Source: Glaciecola sp. 33A (GTDB lineage: Bacteria; Pseudomonadota; Gammaproteobacteria; Enterobacterales; Alteromonadaceae). From it: DNA of 64,000 nt. Location of the stretch: positions 224,504 through 288,503 of the forward strand of contig NZ_PJAR01000040.1 in assembly GCF_002836745.1 (NCBI RefSeq). Direction: 5' to 3'. The notes under the pieces are model-generated. The model was not told the DNA's origin, searched no databases, and saw only the letters and a list, made by a program, of their open reading frames with translations. Below, one piece after another: positions 37,226-47,638 of the stretch; the stretch's first letter is position 1, and each line of letters begins with the position of its first letter. The translations under genes and the position numbers were made by a program.

Positions 37226-38482
37226 ATGTTATCAAAAAAGATGAATATTGCAGAATTCGATCCAGAATTGGCAGCTGCGATAAATCAAGAAAACCAGCGT
37301 CAAGAACATCATATCGAGCTTATTGCGTCTGAAAATTATTGCAGCCCGAGAGTGATGGAAGCTCAGGGTTCACAACTGACTAATAAATACGCTGAAGGCT
37401 ACCCTGGTAAGCGTTACTACGGCGGTTGTGAGTTTGTTGATATTGCAGAAGAATTGGCTATAGAAAGAGCAAAGCAGTTGTTTGATTGTGATTATGCAAA
37501 CGTTCAGCCGCACTCTGGTTCACAGGCGAACACGGCCGTCTTCATGGCATTAATTAATGGCAACGATACGGTATTGGGAATGAGCTTGGCTGATGGTGGT
37601 CACCTCACACATGGTTCTCATGTTAACTTCTCGGGTAAAATTTATAATGCGGTTCAGTATGGCTTGCACCCAGAAACCGGCATTATTGATTACGATCAAG
37701 TTGAAGCACTTGCAGTAGAGCACAAGCCTAAATTAATTATTGGTGGTTTTTCTGCTTATTCAGGTATCGTTGATTGGGCTCGTTTCCGAGAAATTGCAGA
37801 CAAAGTAGGTGCTTACTTACTAGTGGATATGGCTCACGTTGCCGGTTTAGTTGCGGCGGGTGTTTATCCTAGCCCATTACCACATGCGCACGTTGTTACC
37901 ACGACCACACATAAAACATTAGCAGGGCCACGCGGTGGTTTGATTTTGTCCGCTTGTGGCGATGAAGCTTTATATAAAAAATTCAATAGTTCGGTATTTC
38001 CAGGCAATCAAGGCGGACCTCTGTGTCACGTTATTGCAGCTAAAGCAGTTGCATTTAAAGAAGCGCTTGAACCTGAATTTAAAACTTATCAGCAACAAGT
38101 GCTTAAAAACGCTAAAGCGATGGTCGCGGTTATGCAAGAACGCGGTTATAAGATTGTGTCGAACGGCACCGATAACCACTTATTTTTGTTAGATTTAATT
38201 GACAAAGACATTACAGGTAAGGCCGCTGATGCTGCTTTAGGTAGCGCAAATATTACGGTAAATAAAAACTCTGTACCTAATGATCCAAGATCACCTTTTG
38301 TCACAAGTGGCTTGCGTATTGGCTCTCCTGCGATAACGAGACGCGGATTCAAGGAAGCACAAGCAAGCCAAGTTGCTACTTGGATGTGCGATGTACTAGA
38401 TAATATTGAAGATCAAAATGTTATACAAAGAGTGAAAGGTGAAGTCGTTGAATTGTGTGAACGCTTCCCTGTTTATGGTTAG
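37226..38482 (+). CDS. glyA: Serine hydroxymethyltransferase
   Basis: PLP enzyme interconverting serine and glycine with tetrahydrofolate; the main source of one-carbon units. 418 residues from ATG 37226, fixed by AGGAG six bases upstream and alignment with E. coli (MLxxxMNIAxxD). PLP lysine K230 in [32 protein letters not shown] and [15 protein letters not shown] are all present. serB upstream supplies its substrate. The terminator-like hairpin follows 46 bases after the stop. Confidence 0.98.
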   Translation: MLSKKMNIAEFDPELAAAINQENQRQEHHIELIASENYCSPRVMEAQGSQLTNKYAEGYPGKRYYGGCEFVDIAEELAIERAKQLFDCDYANVQPHSGSQANTAVFMALINGNDTVLGMSLADGGHLTHGSHVNFSGKIYNAVQYGLHPETGIIDYDQVEALAVEHKPKLIIGGFSAYSGIVDWARFREIADKVGAYLLVDMAHVAGLVAAGVYPSPLPHAHVVTTTTHKTLAGPRGGLILSACGDEALYKKFNSSVFPGNQGGPLCHVIAAKAVAFKEALEPEFKTYQQQVLKNAKAMVAVMQERGYKIVSNGTDNHLFLLDLIDKDITGKAADAALGSANITVNKNSVPNDPRSPFVTSGLRIGSPAITRRGFKEAQASQVATWMCDVLDNIEDQNVIQRVKGEVVELCERFPVYG

Positions 38483-38528
38483 TGAGTGTAAAGCTAGTTA
38501 ACACATTTTTTAACAGAAGCTAGATTGC

Positions 38529-38551
38529 AGGCCATACATTGTGTATGGCCT
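38529..38551 (+). terminator. Hairpin between glyA and nrdR
   Basis: Nine-pair perfect stem (AGGCCATAC / GTATGGCCT, loop ATTGT) followed by TGCGTATTTTT. It can act as glyA terminator, but it ends only 25 bases before the nrdR start, so it may also sit in the nrdR leader. Confidence 0.6.
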
Positions 38552-38575
38552 TGCGTATTTTTGGAGCGTTTGCTC

Positions 38576-39025
38576 ATGTTTTGCCCATTTTGTTCTGCAC
38601 AGGAAACCAAAGTTATTGATTCGAGGCTTGTGGCCGACGGTGCACAGGTGCGCAGACGCCGTGAATGTCTCGACTGCCGCGAACGATATACCACTTTTGA
38701 GATTGCGGAACTCGTTATGCCTCGTGTTGTTAAACGCGACGATAGGCGGGAGCCGTTCAATGAAGACAAACTGCGGGCAGGGCTGCAAAGAGCACTCGAA
38801 AAACGACCGGTTAGTACTGAGAAAGTTGAAAACTGTATTGTACGTATCAAGTCATCATTGCGCGCAACTGGTGAGCGAGAGATTAAAAGCGAGTTTCTGG
38901 GCAGCCTGATCATGGATGAACTTAAAGAGTTGGACAAAGTGGCATATGTTCGTTTTGCCTCGGTATATCGTTCATTTGAGGATATTAGAGAGTTTGGTGA
39001 AGAAATTGCCAAGCTAGGTGATTAA
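38576..39025 (+). CDS. nrdR: Transcriptional repressor NrdR
   Basis: Zinc-ribbon/ATP-cone repressor of ribonucleotide reductase operons. 149 residues from ATG 38576 with GGAG 10 bases upstream; the longer frame would include the upstream hairpin. Zinc ribbon CPFC...CLDC ([34 protein letters not shown]), then the ATP cone [16 protein letters not shown] to [13 protein letters not shown]. First gene of the conserved nrdR-ribD-ribE order; ribD starts on its stop codon. Confidence 0.97.
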   Translation: MFCPFCSAQETKVIDSRLVADGAQVRRRRECLDCRERYTTFEIAELVMPRVVKRDDRREPFNEDKLRAGLQRALEKRPVSTEKVENCIVRIKSSLRATGEREIKSEFLGSLIMDELKELDKVAYVRFASVYRSFEDIREFGEEIAKLGD

Positions 39026-40227
39026 TGCCCAAGTTCACTAAAATTGATGCACATTGGATGTCTATTGCGTTGAAACTGGCGCGCAACGGTCGATTTTCAA
39101 CAATGCCTAATCCAAATGTGGGCTGCGTTATTGTTGATAAAAACGGTAACTTAATCGGGCAAGGTTATCACCAAAAAGCGGGCCAAGGTCATGCGGAAGT
39201 GAATGCACTACTAGACGCCGGCTTCATTCCTCACCAGCACAATGCAATGCGGCAACGTGACCCTCTTTTTCAACCTGTAACGAGTGGCGCAACCGCTTAT
39301 GTCACTCTCGAACCGTGCAGCCACACCGGTAAAACGCCTCCTTGTGCAATAGCACTTATTGAAGCGCAAATAGCACGGGTGGTAATAGCCAGTGTGGACA
39401 GTAACCCTGAAGTAATGAATAAAGGTATAGCGCTTTTACAAGACGCGGGTATTCAAGTTGATACCGGGTTGATGGGAGCTGAAGCGCAAAAGTTAAATAC
39501 CGCATTTAACTTCCGCATGACCTATAACAAACCCTGGGTGATCGTCAAACTAGCGACCAGTATTGACGGTAAAACGGCCCTACAAGATGGCCAGAGCAAG
39601 TGGATCACAGGGCCAAAATCACGCGTAAATGTGCAGCTAGAAAGGGCCTGTAGTTGTGCTATTTTAAGCGGTGCTGATACTGTCATAGCGGATAATCCAA
39701 AATTGAACGTGCGTATTGATGAGTTGCCTGAATTTGCAAGTTCGCTTTTTCAACAGCGCGCTGCTCAGCCAGTCCGAGTCATTATTGATGGCCAAAATAG
39801 GCTGCATAATAATTATCAAATTTTTCAAGACGAACACAAAGTAATGGTGTTCAATGCGCAACATAACCCTCTGTTAACGGCGAACAACATCGAACAAATT
39901 CAAGTAGCATTGGTTGATCCAAAAGGAAATCAAACAACGCAACCTCGCCAGTATTTAGATTTACAGGCTATAATGCATGTTTTAGCTGAAAAGCAGATTA
40001 ATCGTGTTTGGACTGAAACGGGTGCAGCGCTGTCAGGCGCACTTTTGAGCGTGAATCTAGTTAATGAATTGATTGTTTATCAAGCGCCGATGTTGCTTGG
40101 TAGCAACGCTAGAAGTGCTGTGAATATAGGTCAATTGACAAGTTTACGACAAGCTATAAAAACAGAATTCGAGGAAGTGACTCAAGTTGGAAGCGATCTA
40201 AAAATTCGCTTATTGATTAAAAGCTAA
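39025..40227 (+). CDS. ribD: Riboflavin biosynthesis deaminase/reductase
   Basis: Bifunctional enzyme: deamination of the GTP-derived pyrimidine, then NADPH-dependent side-chain reduction. 400 residues. Deaminase zinc site HAEVNAL and PCSHTGKTPPCA; the reductase domain begins at KPWVIVKLATSIDGKTALQDGQS, with WITGPKSR and a C-terminal GGA-like region. Start overlaps the nrdR stop (TAATG). Somewhat longer than E. coli RibD (367), with inserts around PHQHNAMRQRDPLFQP and ELPEFASSLFQQRAA. Confidence 0.96.
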   Translation: MPKFTKIDAHWMSIALKLARNGRFSTMPNPNVGCVIVDKNGNLIGQGYHQKAGQGHAEVNALLDAGFIPHQHNAMRQRDPLFQPVTSGATAYVTLEPCSHTGKTPPCAIALIEAQIARVVIASVDSNPEVMNKGIALLQDAGIQVDTGLMGAEAQKLNTAFNFRMTYNKPWVIVKLATSIDGKTALQDGQSKWITGPKSRVNVQLERACSCAILSGADTVIADNPKLNVRIDELPEFASSLFQQRAAQPVRVIIDGQNRLHNNYQIFQDEHKVMVFNAQHNPLLTANNIEQIQVALVDPKGNQTTQPRQYLDLQAIMHVLAEKQINRVWTETGAALSGALLSVNLVNELIVYQAPMLLGSNARSAVNIGQLTSLRQAIKTEFEEVTQVGSDLKIRLLIKS

Positions 40228-40259
40228 CAACAATGAAACAGCATTAGGAGTGTCGGTGA

Positions 40260-40916
40260 ATGTTTACTGGGATTATAGAAGCCAAAGGAACGATTAAATC
40301 TTTGGTCAATCATGGCGACGATATTCGCCTGACCGTAGAAACAGGCAAGCTTGATATGAGCGACGTTGCCTTAGGTGATAGCATCGCCACCAATGGCGTT
40401 TGCTTAACAGTTGTCGCTTTTGGCGCGAACTATTACAGCGTTGATGTTTCCTCTGAAACTATAAAACACACAGGGTTTGCTGATTATAGTAATGGCAGTG
40501 CAGTGAATCTTGAAAAAGCAATGCGTGCTGACACTAGATTTGGTGGTCACATTGTCAGTGGTCACGTTGATGGTGTGGGCAAAGTGCTTTCCGTTACTGA
40601 TCACCAACGTTATGTTGAAATTTGGGTAAGAGCGCCTGACGAATTGGCTAAGTATATTGCACACAAAGGCTCAATTACGGTTGATGGGGTAAGTTTAACC
40701 GTTAATGAAGTAAAAGGGGCATCTTTTATGTTGTGGTTAATTCCTCATACTTTACAAGAAACAGTCATGGGCACCTATGCAATAGGAACCAAAGTCAATT
40801 TAGAAGTTGATGTTATCGCTCGATACCTCGAAAGGTTAATGCTAGGCGACAAAGCGGCACAAGAAGATCAAGACATCAGCATGTCATTTTTAGCTGAACA
40901 CGGCTACTTGAAGTAG
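40260..40916 (+). CDS. ribE: Riboflavin synthase, alpha subunit
   Basis: Dismutation of two lumazines to riboflavin; named ribC in E. coli. 218 residues in two similar beta-barrel halves, each with MFTGIIEAKG-type or GGHIVSGHVDGVG motifs: N-terminal MFTGIIEAKGTI, the NGVCLTVV motif, and in the second half VDGVSLTVNEV. Starts 32 bases after ribD in the same direction. Directly after its stop begins a 15-base tandem repeat. Confidence 0.97.
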   Translation: MFTGIIEAKGTIKSLVNHGDDIRLTVETGKLDMSDVALGDSIATNGVCLTVVAFGANYYSVDVSSETIKHTGFADYSNGSAVNLEKAMRADTRFGGHIVSGHVDGVGKVLSVTDHQRYVEIWVRAPDELAKYIAHKGSITVDGVSLTVNEVKGASFMLWLIPHTLQETVMGTYAIGTKVNLEVDVIARYLERLMLGDKAAQEDQDISMSFLAEHGYLK

Positions 40917-40991
40917 GTTCAATCGAGAGAAGTTCAATCGAGAGAAGTTCAATCGAGAGAAGTTCAATTGAGAGAAGTTCATTTGACACCA
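40917..40991 (+). repeat. Tandem 15-bp repeat between ribE and ribBX
   Basis: Three exact copies of GTTCAATCGAGAGAA, a fourth with one change (GTTCAATTGAGAGAA), then a degenerate copy GTTCATTTGACACCA and a last trace GTTCACTGG. The first copy starts on the base after the ribE stop. The rest of the gap has a looser duplication (GAAATAGTCTT / GAAATAGCCTT). No FMN riboswitch is visible. Confidence 0.95.
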
Positions 40992-41108
40992 GTTCACTGG
41001 AAATAGTCTTATTTGAAATAGCCTTATATTTCGAACTAGAGCCAAAGAATGAGAGCGAAAGTAAACGAGTGTGCTTTCAGAATATTTAAAAATACGAAGA
41101 GAAATGTA

Positions 41109-42215
41109 ATGGCGTTGAACACAACACAGGAAATTATCGAAGACATCAAATTAGGTAAAATGGTGATTTTGATGGATGACGAGGACAGAGAAAACGAAGG
41201 CGATCTTATTATGGCTGCTGAGCACGTTACGCCAGAAGCGATTAATTTTATGGTCACGCATGCGCGCGGATTAGTGTGTCTACCTATGACAGCCGAGCGC
41301 TGTCAGCTGTTGAAGTTAGCCTTGATGGTGGACAACAACAATGCTCAGTTTTCTACAAACTTCACCGTATCGATTGAAGCTGCTGAAGGTGTCACGACCG
41401 GTATTTCAGCAGCCGACAGAGCAAGAACGATTCTTGCTGCAGTTAGCCCAACGGCGATGGCAAAAGACATAGTACAACCGGGCCATATATTCCCGCTGAT
41501 TGCTAAAAAAGGGGGGGTGCTCAATAGAGCTGGTCATACTGAAGCGGGTGTTGATTTAGCTAGAATAGCAGGGTGCGAACCTGCTTCTGTTATTGTTGAA
41601 ATACTTAACGATAACGGCACCATGGCGAGACGACCCGAGCTGGAAGTATTTGCTAAAAAACATAATTTGAAGGTTGGCACTATTGCTGATCTTATCGAAT
41701 ACAGAAACCTAAACGAAACTACCATTGAACAAGTAGCTACCTGTCAGCTCCCTACCGCGTTCGGAGATTTTGAACTGATTACCTTCAAAGACGTGATTGA
41801 TGATCAAATTCATTTCGCGCTGAAGAAAGGCGATATTGTTGAAGATAAGCCCACCCTGGTGCGAGTTCATTTGCATAATACCTTAAATGATTTACTCAGC
41901 TCCACCAGAGCGGTTAATCGTTCAATGCGTCTGTCCGAGTCAATGCAACGCATTAATAAAGAGGGTGGTGTGCTGGTTCTACTAGGTAAAAAAGAAGATA
42001 TTATTTCACAAGTAAAACAGTTTCAAGCAGAAGACAGCGGCGAAGTTGCCGAAGGTAAAGCATGGCAGGGTTCGTCACGCACCGTTGGTATAGGTAGTCA
42101 AATACTAGCGAGCTTAGGCATTAAAAAAATGCGTTTGTTGAGTAAGCCAATCAAATATTCTGCGTTATCTGGATTCGGCCTTGAAGTGGTTGAATATATT
42201 TACGACCAAAAATAA
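41109..42215 (+). CDS. ribBA: RibBX: 3,4-dihydroxy-2-butanone 4-phosphate synthase with degenerate GTP cyclohydrolase II domain
   Basis: 368 residues from ATG 41109; a 20-codon longer frame is not conserved. The N-terminal DHBP synthase domain is intact: [53 protein letters not shown]. The C-terminal half has the size of GTP cyclohydrolase II, but the zinc-site region that should read CxxxDxxGSxxCDC reads [20 protein letters not shown], so no zinc cysteines remain and that activity is lost. This is the RibBX architecture known from Shewanella and relatives. Codes through an A6G7 tract at 41505-41517. Confidence 0.9.
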   Translation: MALNTTQEIIEDIKLGKMVILMDDEDRENEGDLIMAAEHVTPEAINFMVTHARGLVCLPMTAERCQLLKLALMVDNNNAQFSTNFTVSIEAAEGVTTGISAADRARTILAAVSPTAMAKDIVQPGHIFPLIAKKGGVLNRAGHTEAGVDLARIAGCEPASVIVEILNDNGTMARRPELEVFAKKHNLKVGTIADLIEYRNLNETTIEQVATCQLPTAFGDFELITFKDVIDDQIHFALKKGDIVEDKPTLVRVHLHNTLNDLLSSTRAVNRSMRLSESMQRINKEGGVLVLLGKKEDIISQVKQFQAEDSGEVAEGKAWQGSSRTVGIGSQILASLGIKKMRLLSKPIKYSALSGFGLEVVEYIYDQK

Positions 42216-42246
42216 ACCCTTTTAAATATTATATTAGCGTGATTCA

Positions 42247-42255
42247 TGGTATACT
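42247..42255 (+). promoter_or_regulatory. Extended -10 promoter for ribH
   Basis: TG-G-TATACT, an extended -10 element followed by CGCGCCG, 27 bases before the ribH start. No good -35 is seen. It would allow ribH-nusB-thiL-pgpA to be expressed apart from ribBX. Confidence 0.5.
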
Positions 42256-42282
42256 TCGCGCCGATTTTTTTGGAGAGCAAAA

Positions 42283-42759
42283 ATGATAGAAATTGAAGGT
42301 AATATTCGAGCGACAGGCAAAAAATTCGCCATTGTCGTAGCACGCTTTAACGGTTTTGTAGTTGAAAGTTTGTTGGATGGTGCATTAGATACACTAGAAC
42401 GCTATGGCGAGGTCAACACTGATGACGTGACGGTAGTTCGAGTGCCTGGTGCTTACGAATTACCTATTGTTGCTAAAAAGCTTGCCGAGAAAAATAAATA
42501 TCATGCGATTATTGCACTAGGTGCTGTGATCCGTGGTGGCACCCCTCATTTTGATTTGGTGGCTGGTGAATGTAACTCAGGTTTGGCTAAAGTATCTTTA
42601 GAAACCGGTATTCCAGTTGCTTTTGGTGTTATTACCACTGACAGCATTGAACAGGCTATTGAGCGTTCAGGTACTAAAGCCGGTAATAAGGGCGCTGAGG
42701 CTGCCTTGTGCGCACTTGAAATGGTTAACGTTATCAGCGCTATAGAAGAGGCTAAATAA
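42283..42759 (+). CDS. ribH: 6,7-dimethyl-8-ribityllumazine synthase
   Basis: Condenses the ribitylamino pyrimidine with DHBP to lumazine, substrate of RibE. 158 residues. FAIVVARFN at the N-terminus, [26 protein letters not shown], and [27 protein letters not shown] are the family signature. GGAG lies 8 bases upstream of the ATG. The nusB start follows the stop codon without a gap. Confidence 0.97.
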   Translation: MIEIEGNIRATGKKFAIVVARFNGFVVESLLDGALDTLERYGEVNTDDVTVVRVPGAYELPIVAKKLAEKNKYHAIIALGAVIRGGTPHFDLVAGECNSGLAKVSLETGIPVAFGVITTDSIEQAIERSGTKAGNKGAEAALCALEMVNVISAIEEAK

Positions 42760-43182
42760 GTGAAACCTGCCGCGCGACGTAGAGCTAGAGAGCTAGCAGT
42801 TCAAGGTTTGTATGGTTGGCAAATGAGCGGTAATCCGATAGAGCAAATAGAGCTCAGTATTGCTACCACCAATAATATGCAAAAAGTGGACATGGAGTAC
42901 TTCCAAGCTCTGTTGCGCGGAGTCGCACAAAGAACTGAAGAACTAGATAAGGCGATCAAGCCTTATTTGGGTCGCTTGCCCGAAGAGCTGGATCCAGTAG
43001 AAAAAGCCATTTTACGCTTAGCGACATTAGAGCTAGTTGAACGTTTTGATACTCCCTATAAGGTGGTTATCAATGAATCAATTGAGTTAGCTAAAACGTT
43101 TGGCGCAGAAGAAAGTCACAAATTTGTCAACGGCGTGTTAGACAAAGCCGTTAAAACACTTCGCAAAGACGAAAGAAGCTAA
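42760..43182 (+). CDS. nusB: Transcription antitermination factor NusB
   Basis: RNA-binding protein that with NusE binds boxA in rRNA leaders. 140 residues. The GTG start is supported by AGAGG upstream and by the conserved N-terminus [21 protein letters not shown]. The helical core includes [15 protein letters not shown] and [15 protein letters not shown]. Directly abuts ribH; thiL follows after 4 bases. Its likely targets are rRNA operons such as the one whose promoters appear at the end of the window. Confidence 0.97.
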   Translation: MKPAARRRARELAVQGLYGWQMSGNPIEQIELSIATTNNMQKVDMEYFQALLRGVAQRTEELDKAIKPYLGRLPEELDPVEKAILRLATLELVERFDTPYKVVINESIELAKTFGAEESHKFVNGVLDKAVKTLRKDERS

Positions 43183-43186
43183 TTCA

Positions 43187-44161
43187 GTGAAAGAGTTTGA
43201 TTTAATTGGTAACTACTTTGCTAAAGGCGGTTATGTTCGTAAAGATGTACTGCTAGGCATTGGAGATGATGCGGCAGTGACTAAAGTGCCTGTCGGTCAA
43301 TGCGTTGTTACAACCACAGATACGATCGTTGAAGGGGTTCATTTCCTTCCTGAATCCGCACCAGAATCCATTGCACACAGAGCAATTGCGGTAAACTTGA
43401 GTGATCTTGCGGCCATGGGAGCGCAGCCCGCTTGGATAAGCTTGTCACTTTCGCTACCAAGTATTAAGGAAAGTTGGATCAAAGCATTTTCAGAAAAGAT
43501 TCACAGTCTTAGTCATTATTTCTCGTTCCAATTGATTGGTGGTGACACAGTTCAAGGCCCACTGAGTATTACTGTCACCGCGCAAGGCTTTATACCTGAC
43601 GACAATCAGATAACACGCAGTGGCGCTGAGCCTGGCGACTGGTTGTTTGTTACCGGTTTTTTAGGTGATGCTGGTGTTGGCTTAGATCTACTTCAAAATA
43701 AAGTCAAAGTAAGCAACCCTGAGCACGCGTCGTACTTAAAAAACCGACATTGGTTTCCAACGCCTCGAGTACTAGCTGGAACCACGCTTAGACGAATTGC
43801 AACCTCCTGTATTGATATCTCTGATGGGCTGATACAAGATTTAAAACACGTCATTTCGCGCTCTGAAGTAGGCGCCATTGTGCACCTTGATAAATTACCT
43901 ATTTCAGAAGCTATAACTAAAAATATCGAACACCGAATTGATGCCATTACTTATGCAGCTACTGCAGGTGATGACTACGAACTACTGTTTACTGTTCCAG
44001 AGGAGCAAAGAGTAAATATCGAAACGGCACTGGCAAGTTATGATATTCCGGTGACATGTATCGGACAAATTACGGGGGCAACAGGAAAAATTGATCTTCG
44101 CCTTAATGAAAAACCTTTTGAATTTGAATCAACAAAGCTCGGCTTCGAGCACTTCTCCTGA
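43187..44161 (+). CDS. thiL: Thiamine-monophosphate kinase
   Basis: ATP-dependent phosphorylation of thiamine monophosphate to the pyrophosphate. 324 residues, GTG start. GIGDDAAVTKV, VTTTDTIVEGVHF, HRAIAVNLSDLAAMGAQP, GGDTVQG and CIDISDGLIQDLKHV are diagnostic for the ThiL/PurM fold with its acidic metal ligands. Overlaps pgpA by one base (TGATG). The nusB-thiL-pgpA order is conserved in E. coli. Confidence 0.97.
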   Translation: MKEFDLIGNYFAKGGYVRKDVLLGIGDDAAVTKVPVGQCVVTTTDTIVEGVHFLPESAPESIAHRAIAVNLSDLAAMGAQPAWISLSLSLPSIKESWIKAFSEKIHSLSHYFSFQLIGGDTVQGPLSITVTAQGFIPDDNQITRSGAEPGDWLFVTGFLGDAGVGLDLLQNKVKVSNPEHASYLKNRHWFPTPRVLAGTTLRRIATSCIDISDGLIQDLKHVISRSEVGAIVHLDKLPISEAITKNIEHRIDAITYAATAGDDYELLFTVPEEQRVNIETALASYDIPVTCIGQITGATGKIDLRLNEKPFEFESTKLGFEHFS

Positions 44162-44652
44162 TGGATAAAACCTTACGTCAACGAGTTAGCATGAAGAATC
44201 CTGTGCACTTTTTGGCATTGGGTTTCGGCTCTGGGTTAGTGCCAGTGATGCCTGGGACATTCGGCTCACTAGCGGCACTGCCTATTTTGTATGCGATGGG
44301 CTTTGTTAGCCTACAAATTTTTATAGTCATTACGGTTGTCAGTTTTTTAGTCGGTATCTATCTTTGCGGCAAAACCGCTGGTGACTTAAAAGTGCATGAC
44401 CATGGATCCATTGTATGGGATGAAGTGGCAGGCATGATGGTGACTTTCATTGCTGTTCCAATCAATCCACTTTCATTACTACTTGGTTTTTTATTGTTTC
44501 GCTTTTTTGATATTCTAAAACCTTGGCCAATTAGGGTCTTTGATAGACGTGTACACGGCGGTTTTGGAATTATGATTGACGACATTGTAGCCGGTGCAAT
44601 AGCGTGTGCTTGTTTGCATGGGATATTGTACTTTTTATCAAACGCGGTGTAA
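44161..44652 (+). CDS. pgpA: Phosphatidylglycerophosphatase A
   Basis: Membrane phosphatase that makes phosphatidylglycerol. 163 residues with several hydrophobic helices. Motifs GFGSGLVPVMPGTFGSLAA and WDEVAGMMVTFIAVP (acidic catalytic residues), then RVHGGFGIMIDDIVAGAIA, are typical of the family. Last gene of the plus-strand block; a hairpin lies between it and the convergent dxs. Confidence 0.96.
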   Translation: MDKTLRQRVSMKNPVHFLALGFGSGLVPVMPGTFGSLAALPILYAMGFVSLQIFIVITVVSFLVGIYLCGKTAGDLKVHDHGSIVWDEVAGMMVTFIAVPINPLSLLLGFLLFRFFDILKPWPIRVFDRRVHGGFGIMIDDIVAGAIACACLHGILYFLSNAV

Positions 44653-44689
44653 GCGCTTTAACTTTTCCAAATAAAATAACGTGATGCAA

Positions 44690-44713
44690 AAATGCGACAA
44701 GAGTATCGCATTT
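44690..44713. terminator. Bidirectional hairpin between pgpA and dxs
   Basis: Perfect 8-bp stem AAATGCGA / TCGCATTT with an 8-base loop. It is symmetric (A and T rich at the base), so it can serve pgpA on one strand and dxs on the other, though the T-runs are short. Confidence 0.6.
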
Positions 44714-44720
44714 ATGTAAG

Positions 44721-46580
44721 CTAACTATTCGCTGCAACAGCGGCCAAAATACCCTTAGTATCCAACCCTAATTCAGCATACATCTCTTGCTGCGTACCTT
44801 GCATAATAAACTCATCCGGCAAACCTAATTGCACCAAGTTAGGGGTCAATTTATATCTAAACAATGCTTCTGCAACACCACCGCCAGCGCCGCCTGCAAT
44901 AGCACCATCTTCTAGCGTTATTAATAGCTCGTGCTGTTCAGCAGCCGCCACTAAAGCAGTTTCATCCAACGGTTTAGCAAAGCGCATATCAATCAACGTT
45001 GCGTCTAATTGCGCTGCTGCCTCAACTGCGTAAGGCATTAAGGTGCCAAAGTTTAAAATTGCAACTTTTTTACCCTTTCGTATGGTTTTTGCTTTACCAA
45101 TGTCGAGTAATTGCATCTCGCCGGTGGCATCAATGCCCGTTCCTGATCCTCTTGGGTATCGCACCGCTGCTGGTTTATTTGCTTTGTGGCCGGTATACAA
45201 CATGTTACGGCATTCAACTTCATCTGAGGGTGTCATGATGATCATGTTTGGAATGCAGCGCAGGAAGCTTATATCAAATGCACCTTGGTGGGTTGGGCCA
45301 TCAGCACCCACCAGTCCTGCTCGATCGATAGCAAACAGAACGGGTAAATCCTGTATTGCAACATCATGAATTAACTGGTCATACGCACGTTGTAAAAAGG
45401 TAGAGTAAATAGCGACAATGACATTTTTACCTTCTCGTGCCATCCCTGCTGCAAGTGTTACTGCATGTTGCTCAGCAATCGCAACATCAAAATATTGTTT
45501 CGGGAAACGCTGAGAAAATTCAACCATACCTGAGCCTTCGCGCATTGCTGGCGTAACGGCCATTAAATTAGAATCAACTTTAGCCATGTCGCACAGCCAT
45601 TTGCCAAATATGGCAGAGAAATTTGGAGAGCTGGGCGCAGCTTTAGGTAATTTATGTTCTAGGTGATTAAATTTAGGAACTGCATGCCATTTAATCGGGT
45701 CTTGCTCAGCTAACTCGTAGCCTTTTCCTTTTTTGGTAACAACATGCAAAATTTGTGGCCCCGACATTTTGCGCATATTGGTCAGTGTGTCGACAACAGC
45801 ATGGACATCATGGCCATCGATAGGCCCAAAATAATTGAAACCTAATTCTTCAAAGATAGTACCCGGCACAACCATGCCTTTAATATGTTCTTCAGCTCTG
45901 CTCGCAAACTCTTTTATAGGCGGCAAAGTGCTTAATAATTTCTTGCCACCATCTCTAATGCTATTGAAAAAAGTGCCCGTTAATAGGCGCGCCAAATGAC
46001 TATTTAATGCCCCTACGTTTTCCGAGATTGACATTTCGTTATCATTAAGCACAACCACGATGTCTTTACCTATATCGCCAGCATGGTTTAATGCTTCAAA
46101 AGCAAGACCTGCAGTCATCGCACCATCACCAATAACTGCGACGACTTTGCGTCCTTTATTCTCTTGTTCAGCTGCAATAGCCATACCTAATGCGGCACTG
46201 ATTGAGGTTGAAGAATGCCCAACTGCAAAGGTATCGTATTCACTTTCAGGAGGCCAGGGGAAAGGATGTAAGCCGTCTTTTTGACGAATTGTAGTCATCC
46301 TGTCACGGCGCCCTGTTAATATTTTGTGTGGGTAAGCTTGATGGCCTACGTCCCAAACGACACGGTCAAAGGGCGTATTATAAACATAATGAAGGGCAAC
46401 AGTTAATTCGACTGTACCCAAACCGGATGCAAAGTGGCCACTGCTTAAACTAACGCTATCAAGCAAGTAGCGACGCAATTCGTCTGCAATCTTGGTTAAA
46501 GAGTCTTTTGGTAATGAGCGTAACTCTTCTGGGATGTTTGCTTTCGCTAAAGTTGGATAGTCAGCTATGTTTAACGTCAT
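44721..46580 (-). CDS. dxs: 1-deoxy-D-xylulose-5-phosphate synthase
   Basis: Thiamine-diphosphate transketolase-like enzyme, first and rate-controlling step of the MEP pathway. 619 residues (E. coli 620). [18 protein letters not shown], thiamine motif [18 protein letters not shown]...[21 protein letters not shown], and [18 protein letters not shown] are all present. Last of the conserved xseB-ispA-dxs set on the minus strand; the 147-base gap from ispA is larger than usual and holds no clear signal. Confidence 0.98.
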   Translation of the reverse strand: MTLNIADYPTLAKANIPEELRSLPKDSLTKIADELRRYLLDSVSLSSGHFASGLGTVELTVALHYVYNTPFDRVVWDVGHQAYPHKILTGRRDRMTTIRQKDGLHPFPWPPESEYDTFAVGHSSTSISAALGMAIAAEQENKGRKVVAVIGDGAMTAGLAFEALNHAGDIGKDIVVVLNDNEMSISENVGALNSHLARLLTGTFFNSIRDGGKKLLSTLPPIKEFASRAEEHIKGMVVPGTIFEELGFNYFGPIDGHDVHAVVDTLTNMRKMSGPQILHVVTKKGKGYELAEQDPIKWHAVPKFNHLEHKLPKAAPSSPNFSAIFGKWLCDMAKVDSNLMAVTPAMREGSGMVEFSQRFPKQYFDVAIAEQHAVTLAAGMAREGKNVIVAIYSTFLQRAYDQLIHDVAIQDLPVLFAIDRAGLVGADGPTHQGAFDISFLRCIPNMIIMTPSDEVECRNMLYTGHKANKPAAVRYPRGSGTGIDATGEMQLLDIGKAKTIRKGKKVAILNFGTLMPYAVEAAAQLDATLIDMRFAKPLDETALVAAAEQHELLITLEDGAIAGGAGGGVAEALFRYKLTPNLVQLGLPDEFIMQGTQQEMYAELGLDTKGILAAVAANS

Positions 46581-46727
46581 TATATCTTTTATCTTCTGTC
46601 AGTGATGCTGCGTTATTACGCAATTATAGCATTGTTGATGAGTAACGAAGTTGCCTTTTTGTATTAGTAATTGCTTTACTTCGGTTTCACGACGTGCGGT
46701 TTTTGCCCGCAAACTAGATTGCTAATA

Positions 46728-47633
46728 CTAATATTTTCGCAAAACTAAAAAGTCCGTAAACTTTTTTAATTCTTGTGTATTGTAAGGTAATGACGCAATA
46801 GCTTGCAGTGCCTCGTCATGTAGTTTTTGTAAATAGCGTTGCGAGCCTTCTAAACCAAGGTGGGATACGAATGTATTCTTATTTAATGCAGTATCTGAGC
46901 CCTGAGGCTTACCTAAGGTTTCGCTGTCCGATACGACGTCTAAAATATCGTCTCGTACCTGAAACGCGAGTCCAATACTGCCTGCATATTCATGTAATAA
47001 TTGAATGTGTTCAGCGCATATGTCGGTTGCAAGTATCGCTCCTAATGAAACACAAGCGCTTAGTAACGCACCTGTTTTTAATTGATGGAGTTGAGTCAGT
47101 TGTGCCAGCGATATTTCGCTACCGGTGGTAATTAAATCAATACTTTGACCAGCGCACATGCCGTTCACCCCGGACGCTTTCGCAATTACCTTCGCCATGG
47201 CAATCCGCTTCACTGTATTTTGCTCTGATAATGGATGATTCAGAATGATTTCAAAGGCGAGAGTTTGCAGTGCATCACCGGCTAAAATTGCGGTCGCCTC
47301 ACCGAACTCTATATGACTCGTTGGTTTGCCTCGGCGCAATGCATCATTGTCCATGGCAGGTAAATCGTCATGAATTAGCGAGTATGCATGAATACACTCA
47401 ATAGACATACTAGCAACATCAAGATCGTCTTTATCAGCTCCCAACATATTACCAATAATCGATAGCAGCATAGGCCGAACACGCTTACCACCGCCCAAAA
47501 CACTGTATTTCATTGCTCCGATGAGGTCATTGGCAACTTGAGTTTGTTGGTCAATGAAGAGGCTTAGCTTTTGGTCAATACGCGCTTGTAAGTCTTGTTG
47601 AATAGTCGATAAGGACCCAGTTACTAAAGGCAT
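46728..47633 (-). CDS. ispA: Farnesyl diphosphate synthase (geranyltranstransferase)
   Basis: Condenses IPP with DMAPP and GPP to farnesyl diphosphate for undecaprenyl and quinone synthesis. 301 residues. First aspartate-rich motif HDDLPAMDNDALRRG, second DDILD; GGGKRVRP binds diphosphate. The short-chain bacterial type, like E. coli IspA. Five bases after xseB. Confidence 0.97.
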   Translation of the reverse strand: MPLVTGSLSTIQQDLQARIDQKLSLFIDQQTQVANDLIGAMKYSVLGGGKRVRPMLLSIIGNMLGADKDDLDVASMSIECIHAYSLIHDDLPAMDNDALRRGKPTSHIEFGEATAILAGDALQTLAFEIILNHPLSEQNTVKRIAMAKVIAKASGVNGMCAGQSIDLITTGSEISLAQLTQLHQLKTGALLSACVSLGAILATDICAEHIQLLHEYAGSIGLAFQVRDDILDVVSDSETLGKPQGSDTALNKNTFVSHLGLEGSQRYLQKLHDEALQAIASLPYNTQELKKFTDFLVLRKY

Positions 47634-47638
47634 AATTG

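Noticed and set aside
40917..41108. Expected place for an FMN riboswitch before ribBX
   Set aside because: The conserved RFN sequence blocks are absent; the gap is filled with tandem repeats.
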